A model generated the notes under the pieces. It made no database searches. It saw nothing but the letters and a program-made list of their open reading frames with translations, and was not told where the DNA came from. The translations under genes were made by a program, and so were the position numbers. From an uncultured Alistipes sp. (lineage in GTDB: Bacteria > Bacteroidota > Bacteroidia > Bacteroidales > Rikenellaceae), in assembly GCA_947173915.1 (NCBI GenBank), contig CAMWGZ010000080.1, positions 1 through 5,698 of the forward strand: a stretch of DNA of 5,698 nucleotides, given 5' to 3'. Positions 1-3,751 of this stretch are shown piece by piece (the first letter of the stretch is position 1; each line of letters begins with the position of its first letter).

Positions 1-52
1 TCGCGACCCCAACCTTGGCAAGGTTGTGCTCTACCAACTGAGCTATTTCCGC
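1..52 (-). tRNA. tRNA-Gly(GCC), 3' end cut off by window edge
   Basis: Read on the minus strand, the gene begins at 52 with GCGGAAATAGCTCAG, the usual acceptor and D-stem start of a bacterial glycine tRNA. The D-loop contains TTGGTAGAGC. The anticodon stem CAACC/GGTTG encloses the 7-nt loop TTGCCAA, so the anticodon is GCC (minus positions 19 to 17), reading GGC and GGU glycine codons. Counting from G1 at position 52 puts G34 at 19, as expected. The window ends in the T-arm region, so the TψC loop, the 3' acceptor strand and any encoded CCA are not seen. It is transcribed divergently from the acyl-CoA reductase gene and has a good Bacteroidetes-type promoter immediately upstream. Confidence 0.95.
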
Positions 53-62
53 AAATGCGATG

Positions 63-93
63 CAAAGGTAGATAAAAAAATCGATATTCCAAA
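63..93 (-). promoter_or_regulatory. Bacteroidetes-type promoter for tRNA-Gly
   Basis: On the minus strand a -7 box TACCTTTG (70 to 63) matches the Bacteroidetes consensus TAnnTTTG. A -33 element TTTG (93 to 90) lies 19 nt upstream of it, the expected spacing. Transcription would start at about 58-60, a few bases before the mature tRNA 5' end at 52. The spacer is A/T-rich, with a homopolymer run. The boxes are seen directly; promoter activity is inferred from the consensus established for the primary sigma factor of Bacteroides and Flavobacterium. Confidence 0.8.
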
Positions 94-101
94 TTTCTGC
101 G

Positions 102-109
102 TATCTTTG
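102..109 (+). promoter_or_regulatory. Candidate -7 box for the acyl-CoA reductase gene
   Basis: TATCTTTG is an exact match to the Bacteroidetes -7 consensus TAnnTTTG. No TTTG or TTG is present 18-21 nt upstream (about 77-83 reads AAAATCG), so the -33 element is missing or degenerate. The box ends only 4 nt before the ATG at 114. If used as in known promoters of this type, transcription would start at or next to the start codon, giving a leaderless or nearly leaderless mRNA. It sits back to back with the tRNA promoter, the two sharing the same 61-bp gap. Confidence 0.55.
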
Positions 110-113
110 TTTC

Positions 114-1097
114 ATGAAAAAAGCAACGGACATCTTTTCCGAGCTGGGACGACGGCTCGCGAACTTCGGGCAATCCGCCGCCGACAGGTCGGTCGTGGAG
201 CGGGCCTGCTGGGAGAATCCCTGGTTTCTGCCGCATGAGATCCGCCGGGCTGTGACGGCGATTCGGACGAGTTATCTTGATCCGGACAAGTTGGCTTCCT
301 GGATAGGGAGCTACGACCGGCCGGCCGCCTTGCCGGCACATCGGGTCCTCGTGATCATGGCGGGAAACATCCCGCTGGTCGGTTTTTTCGACCTGCTGTG
401 CGTGCTTATGGCAGGTCATCGCTGCCAGATAAAGCCCTCGGCGAAAGATACCGTGCTGATGGAATACGTCGTCGGTCTGCTGCGTGAGATCGAGCCTGAC
501 ATTCCGGTCGGGTTCTATGACGGGGAAACCCCCGTCGATGCCGTCATCGCCACCGGAAGCGACAACGCCAACCGTTACTTCCGCGCCCGTTACGGCGGGA
601 TGAAAACCCTCCTGCGCGGCAACCGCCATTCGGTCGCGGTGCTGCGCGGCGACGAAACGCAGGAGCAGTTGGCCGCATTGGCCGACGACATGTTCGCCTA
701 TTCGGGACTGGGGTGCCGGAACGTGTCGCTGCTGTTCGTGCCGCAGGGGACGGCCGTTTCGCTGCCGCCCTATGAGACCCATCCGAAATACCGCAACAAC
801 TACCTGCATCGCAGGGCACTGCGCACCCTCTGCCGGCAGGAGTTCACGGATGCGGGGTCGGCCCTGCTGATTCGCCAGCCGGAATTTCCGCAGGCGCTCA
901 GCGAAATATCCGTGATCGAATACCGGACTCCGCAGGAGGCGGAGCAGTGGCTGCGTGCGCACGATGCCGAATTGCAATGCGTGGTGGCTGCGGGGATCGC
1001 ACACAGCCGCCGCGTCGATTTCGGGGAGGCGCAGCGCCCCTCGCTGACCGACTATCCCGATGCGGCGGACGTGATCGAATTTCTCTACACGCTGTAG
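114..1097 (+). CDS. LuxC-type acyl-CoA reductase (aldehyde-forming), 327 aa
   Basis: This is a member of the LuxC acyl-CoA reductase family, related to aldehyde dehydrogenases. Family members reduce an acyl-CoA or acyl-enzyme thioester to the fatty aldehyde with NADPH, probably in the cytoplasm. Visible family landmarks are AGNIPLVGF (83-91), ATGSDN (146-151, cofactor-binding region), LRGNRHSVAVL (167-177), the GLGCRN motif with the presumed catalytic Cys201, and the C-terminal GEAQRPSLTDYPD segment (304-316). At 327 aa it seems somewhat shorter than relatives I remember (about 350), apparently through a compact region just after Cys201, but every core motif is intact. No signal peptide or membrane segment is evident. 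The ATG at 114 is chosen because the next in-frame ATG is codon 82, and the MKK…F..LG start resembles relatives. No RBS is visible. There are no luxD, luxE or luciferase genes nearby, so nothing here ties it to bioluminescence. Substrate and pathway are unknown. Confidence 0.87.
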   Translation: MKKATDIFSELGRRLANFGQSAADRSVVERACWENPWFLPHEIRRAVTAIRTSYLDPDKLASWIGSYDRPAALPAHRVLVIMAGNIPLVGFFDLLCVLMAGHRCQIKPSAKDTVLMEYVVGLLREIEPDIPVGFYDGETPVDAVIATGSDNANRYFRARYGGMKTLLRGNRHSVAVLRGDETQEQLAALADDMFAYSGLGCRNVSLLFVPQGTAVSLPPYETHPKYRNNYLHRRALRTLCRQEFTDAGSALLIRQPEFPQALSEISVIEYRTPQEAEQWLRAHDAELQCVVAAGIAHSRRVDFGEAQRPSLTDYPDAADVIEFLYTL

Positions 1098-1130
1098 AAA
1101 GACAAGGAGCGAGGGTAGGGCTTCCGCATG

Positions 1131-1170
1131 AAAAAGCGTCCTGCAATCCGACCGGATTGCAGGACGCTTT
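1131..1170 (-). terminator. Rho-independent terminator of htpG in a convergent gap
   Basis: The arms at 1133-1150 and 1153-1170 are perfectly complementary over 18 bp around a 2-nt centre (in practice a 4-nt loop, GACC on the plus strand). Read on the minus strand, the stem is followed by five T (1135 to 1131), so it is a good intrinsic terminator beginning 18 bp after the htpG stop codon. In the plus direction the stem is followed only by TTTCACTTG, a poor U-tract, but the very stable hairpin could still help end or protect the acyl-CoA reductase transcript, whose stop lies 35 bp before it. The remainder of the 1098-1187 gap shows nothing else. Confidence 0.88.
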
Positions 1171-1187
1171 CACTTGTGTCGCTTCTC

Positions 1188-3251
1188 TTATTTCTCGATC
1201 AGCGCGATGCTCCGCTGGATGAACTCCGTCAGGTTCTTGCCCTTAAGCAGACCGTTGGAGAGCAGCGCCAGGTCGATGATCTGCTTGACCAGACGGTTCT
1301 CCCCGCCGATCTCGCGCAGACGCTTGTCGCGCTCGTCGCGCAGCGTGACGACCTTCTTCGAAAGCTCCTCGCGCATCGTCTTCTCCTCGGCGGAAAGCTC
1401 CTCCTCCTTTTTGTCCTTGACCGTCTCTTCGAACCGGCGCTCTTCGGCGAGTGCCGCATCGATCTTCTTGGTCGTGCTCTTCAGCTTGTCGCCGTAGCTT
1501 TTCTCCACGTCCGCGAGCATGTCGATCACGATGGGGTGGTTGCCGTTCACGGCGATCGTGAAGTTGTCGGGCATCTGGCCGTAGAACTGGCTCATCCCGC
1601 CGCCGCTTACGGCAGCCATCTCCTTCATGCGGCGCATGAACTCGTTCTGCGTGATGACCACAGGCGCTGCGTCGGCCGCCATCGCCTCGAACGAAATGTT
1701 GTAATGGATCTTCTCGTCCTTCGGCAGCTGGCTCTCGAACACGGGGCGCATGATCTCCTGCTGCGCCTCGCTGAGCGACATCTTGAGCGCCTCCTCCTTC
1801 TGGATCAGCTTATCGACCACGTCGCTATCGACCCGCACGAAACGCACCTCCTTGTTTTTCGACTCGTACCAGTTCACGTAGTGGTTGTCCAGCTGTCCGT
1901 CCATGACCAGCACGTCGTAGCCCTTGGCTGCGGCCGACTCGACGAACGAGTTCTTCTCGACGGGATCATCGACGTAGAGACATACGAGCGTGCCGTTCTT
2001 GTCGGTCTGGTTGCCCTTGACCACCTCGCGGTACTCGTCGCCCGTGAAATATTTGCCCGCCACGTTCTTCCATAGCATGAATCCGTTGGCCTTCTCGGCG
2101 AATTTCTCGTCGGTCAGGATGCCGTACTGGATGAACACCTTCAGGTCGTCCCACTTCTGCTCGTAGTCGGGACGCAGGGTAGTGAACAGCTCCTGCAGGC
2201 GGTCGGCCACCTTGCGGGTAATGTAGCTCGATATCTTCTTCACGTTCGAATCGCTCTGCAGGTAGCTGCGCGAGACGTTGAGCGGAATGTCGGGCGAGTC
2301 GATCACGCCGTGCAGCAGCGTCAGGAACTCCGGCACGATGCCTTCGACCTGATCGGTCACATAGACCTGGTTGGAGTAGAGCTGGATCTTGTTCTTCTGG
2401 ATCTCGAAGTTGTTGCGGATCTTCGGGAAATAGAGGATACCGGTCAGATGGAACGGATAGTCGATGTTCAGGTGGATCGAGAACAAGGGATCGTCGCCGG
2501 CTACCGGGTGGAGTTCGCGGTAGAACTCCTTGTACTGCTCTTCGGTAATCTCGGTCGGCTTGCGGGTCCACAGGGGCGATATGTCGTTGATGACGTTGTC
2601 CTTCTCCGTATCGACATACTTGCCGTCCTTCCACTCCTTTACCTTGCCGAAGGCGATGGGCACGGGCAGGAAGCGGCAGTATTTGCGCAGCAGCTCCTCC
2701 ACTTTGCTCTCTTCGCCGTATTCGAGCGTATCCTCGGCCAGGTGGAGGATGATCGTCGTCCCGCGGTCGCGCTCCTCGCCGGTCTCCTCCATCGCATACT
2801 CGGGCGACCCCTCGCAGCTCCAGTGCACCGATTTGGCCCCCTCCTTGTAGGAGCGGGTAAAGATCTCCACCTTGTCGGCCACCATGAAGGCCGAATAGAA
2901 GCCCAGTCCGAAGTGGCCGATGATCGCCTGGTTCTTGTATTTCTCCATGAACTCCTCGGCACTCGAGAAGGCGATCTGGTTGATGTAGCGGTTTACCTCC
3001 TCGGCTGTCATGCCGATGCCCCGGTCGGCGATCGTCAGCGTCCGGGCCTCCTTATTGACACTCACGCGGATGGTCAGGTCGCCCAGCTCGCCCTTGATTT
3101 CGCCCATCGACGAGAGGGCCTTGAGCTTCTGGGTGGCATCGACTGCGTTGGAGACCAGCTCGCGCAGGAAGATCTCGTGATCCGAGTAGAGGAACTTTTT
3201 GATGACGGGGAAGATGTTCTCGCTCGTAACCCCGATTTTTCCGTTCTGCAT
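1188..3251 (-). CDS. htpG: HtpG, bacterial Hsp90 molecular chaperone, 687 aa
   Basis: Cytosolic ATP-dependent homodimeric chaperone that helps remodel and refold client proteins, usually with the DnaK system. The N-terminal GHKL ATPase domain (about 1-225) shows the Mg/ATP-binding helix ELVSNAVDA (31-39), DRGIGM (76-81), the lid glycine motif GHFGLGFYSAF (112-122) and GTTI (164-167). The middle domain (about 230-500) contains LNVSRSYLQ (324-332), whose Arg328 corresponds to the catalytic arginine that contacts the ATP gamma-phosphate. The C-terminal dimerisation domain carries a highly charged, Lys/Glu-rich, probably coiled-coil segment (about 585-648). There is no MEEVD tail, as expected in bacteria. 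The family's N-terminus is M-x-x-G-x-I-G-V, so the ATG at 3251 is preferred, although the reading frame stays open to 3350. No SD precedes this ATG; the leader is A/T-rich. Its own upstream region and terminator suggest a monocistronic unit. Confidence 0.97.
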   Translation of the reverse strand: MQNGKIGVTSENIFPVIKKFLYSDHEIFLRELVSNAVDATQKLKALSSMGEIKGELGDLTIRVSVNKEARTLTIADRGIGMTAEEVNRYINQIAFSSAEEFMEKYKNQAIIGHFGLGFYSAFMVADKVEIFTRSYKEGAKSVHWSCEGSPEYAMEETGEERDRGTTIILHLAEDTLEYGEESKVEELLRKYCRFLPVPIAFGKVKEWKDGKYVDTEKDNVINDISPLWTRKPTEITEEQYKEFYRELHPVAGDDPLFSIHLNIDYPFHLTGILYFPKIRNNFEIQKNKIQLYSNQVYVTDQVEGIVPEFLTLLHGVIDSPDIPLNVSRSYLQSDSNVKKISSYITRKVADRLQELFTTLRPDYEQKWDDLKVFIQYGILTDEKFAEKANGFMLWKNVAGKYFTGDEYREVVKGNQTDKNGTLVCLYVDDPVEKNSFVESAAAKGYDVLVMDGQLDNHYVNWYESKNKEVRFVRVDSDVVDKLIQKEEALKMSLSEAQQEIMRPVFESQLPKDEKIHYNISFEAMAADAAPVVITQNEFMRRMKEMAAVSGGGMSQFYGQMPDNFTIAVNGNHPIVIDMLADVEKSYGDKLKSTTKKIDAALAEERRFEETVKDKKEEELSAEEKTMREELSKKVVTLRDERDKRLREIGGENRLVKQIIDLALLSNGLLKGKNLTEFIQRSIALIEK

Positions 3252-3305
3252 GGATATTATGAGTATTTTATGATTTGTTCGATCTCCCGCTCGACAAGCA
3301 AACGG

Positions 3306-3319
3306 CATGCCAACCCTCC
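3306..3319 (-). promoter_or_regulatory. SD-like site with an in-frame upstream ATG (possible alternative htpG start)
   Basis: On the minus strand GGAGGG (3319 to 3314) is followed after 5 nt by an ATG (3308 to 3306) in frame with htpG. Starting there would add 19 residues, beginning MPFACRAGDR, to HtpG. The extension has no resemblance to the Hsp90 family, and Bacteroidetes rarely rely on SD pairing, so this is probably coincidence. It is recorded because it is the best SD-plus-ATG arrangement upstream of htpG and an automated gene caller may select it. Confidence 0.25.
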
Positions 3320-3324
3320 GGAAG

Positions 3325-3349
3325 TGACATTCTGTCAGGACGACTGACA
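3325..3349. promoter_or_regulatory. Cluster of TGACA/TGTCA inverted half-sites upstream of htpG
   Basis: Three 5-bp half-sites in alternating orientation lie within 25 bp (plus strand): TGACA at 3325-3329, TGTCA at 3333-3337 and TGACA at 3345-3349. The first two form an inverted repeat with a 3-nt centre. The second and third form a perfect 6-bp inverted repeat (TGTCAG and CTGACA) with a 5-nt centre. The cluster lies 74-98 bp upstream of the htpG ATG at 3251 and touches the T-run of the trxA terminator. It may be an operator or part of a stress promoter for this chaperone gene. It is not a CIRCE element (TTAGCACTC-N9-GAGTGCTAA). No clear TAnnTTTG box lies between it and the gene, and no regulator is identified. 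Confidence 0.4.
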
Positions 3350-3384
3350 AAAAAAGACGTGGAAGACCCTCGGTCCTCCACGTC
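3349..3384 (-). terminator. Rho-independent terminator of dnaE-trxA
   Basis: On the minus strand a 13-bp stem (arm 3384-3372 with arm 3368-3356) closes a 3-nt loop GAG. In this transcript all 13 positions pair, one as a G-U wobble. The same position would be an A-C mismatch if read from the plus strand, so the structure is oriented for minus-strand transcription. Seven T (3355 to 3349) follow directly. It starts 28 bp after the trxA stop codon and should end the dnaE-trxA transcript before the htpG control region. Confidence 0.93.
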
Positions 3385-3411
3385 CGGTTGCGAATACGCA
3401 GTCGTTGCGGC

Positions 3412-3726
3412 TTAGAAGAGCTTCTCCAGCTTCTTTACCAGATCCGCCTTCGTGCAGGCACCGACCTGCTTATCGACCATCTTGCCGTCCTTGAGGAAAA
3501 CGACCGTCGGGATGTTGCGCACCATGAACTTGGCAACGACCTCGTCGTTGCTGTCCACGTCGCACTTGCCGATGATCGCCTTGCCCTCGTATTCGGCGGC
3601 GAGTTCGTCGATGATGGGGCTGACCATGCGGCAAGGACCGCACCAGGTTGCCCAGAAGTCGATAACGACCGGAAGGTTCGAGGCCGAAACCTCGTCGAAG
3701 TTCTCTTTCGTGATTGCTAATGCCAT
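3412..3726 (-). CDS. trxA: Thioredoxin TrxA, 104 aa
   Basis: Small cytosolic dithiol-disulfide oxidoreductase that is reduced by thioredoxin reductase and passes electrons to targets such as ribonucleotide reductase, peroxiredoxins and methionine sulfoxide reductase. The single thioredoxin fold is full length. The active site is WCGPC at 28-32 (Cys29 and Cys32), preceded by DFWAT. The cis-proline is Pro73 in RNIPTV, and the buried Asp of the family is Asp23. Two extra cysteines are present: Cys55 in GKCDVD, which I recall as common in Bacteroidetes thioredoxins, and Cys91 in VGACTK, near the active-site face, where E. coli TrxA has Leu. No signal peptide or lipobox is present, so it is not one of the secreted TlpA-like proteins. 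It starts 25 bp after the dnaE stop with no promoter or terminator between, suggesting co-transcription. No SD is visible. Confidence 0.97.
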   Translation of the reverse strand: MALAITKENFDEVSASNLPVVIDFWATWCGPCRMVSPIIDELAAEYEGKAIIGKCDVDSNDEVVAKFMVRNIPTVVFLKDGKMVDKQVGACTKADLVKKLEKLF

Positions 3727-3751
3727 AATCTTTGAATTTTGAGGTTAATGA

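Noticed and set aside
26..238. Small plus-strand open frame of 70 codons overlapping the tRNA and the start of the acyl-CoA reductase gene
   Set aside because: It runs antisense through the tRNA gene and out of frame through a recognised coding sequence, and shows no family resemblance.
1128..2075. Long plus-strand open frame (315 codons) opposite htpG
   Set aside because: It is antisense to a confidently identified Hsp90 gene and its translation is a Leu/Val/His/Arg-rich string with no recognisable domain. Such frames are a common by-product of GC-rich codon use.
3299..3306. GCCGTTTG on the minus strand as an htpG -7 box
   Set aside because: It matches only the TTTG half of TAnnTTTG and lacks the TA, and no TTTG lies at the proper distance upstream, so I do not call it a promoter.
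2310..3347. Second long plus-strand open frame (345 codons) opposite the 5' half of htpG
   Set aside because: Same reasoning: repetitive hydrophobic and charged composition, no domain, wholly antisense to htpG and its leader.
3252..3411. CIRCE/HrcA operator or sigma-32 promoter upstream of htpG
   Set aside because: No TTAGCACTC-N9-GAGTGCTAA repeat is present, and I see no CTTGAAA/CCCCAT-like pair. The palindromic half-sites found are of a different type.
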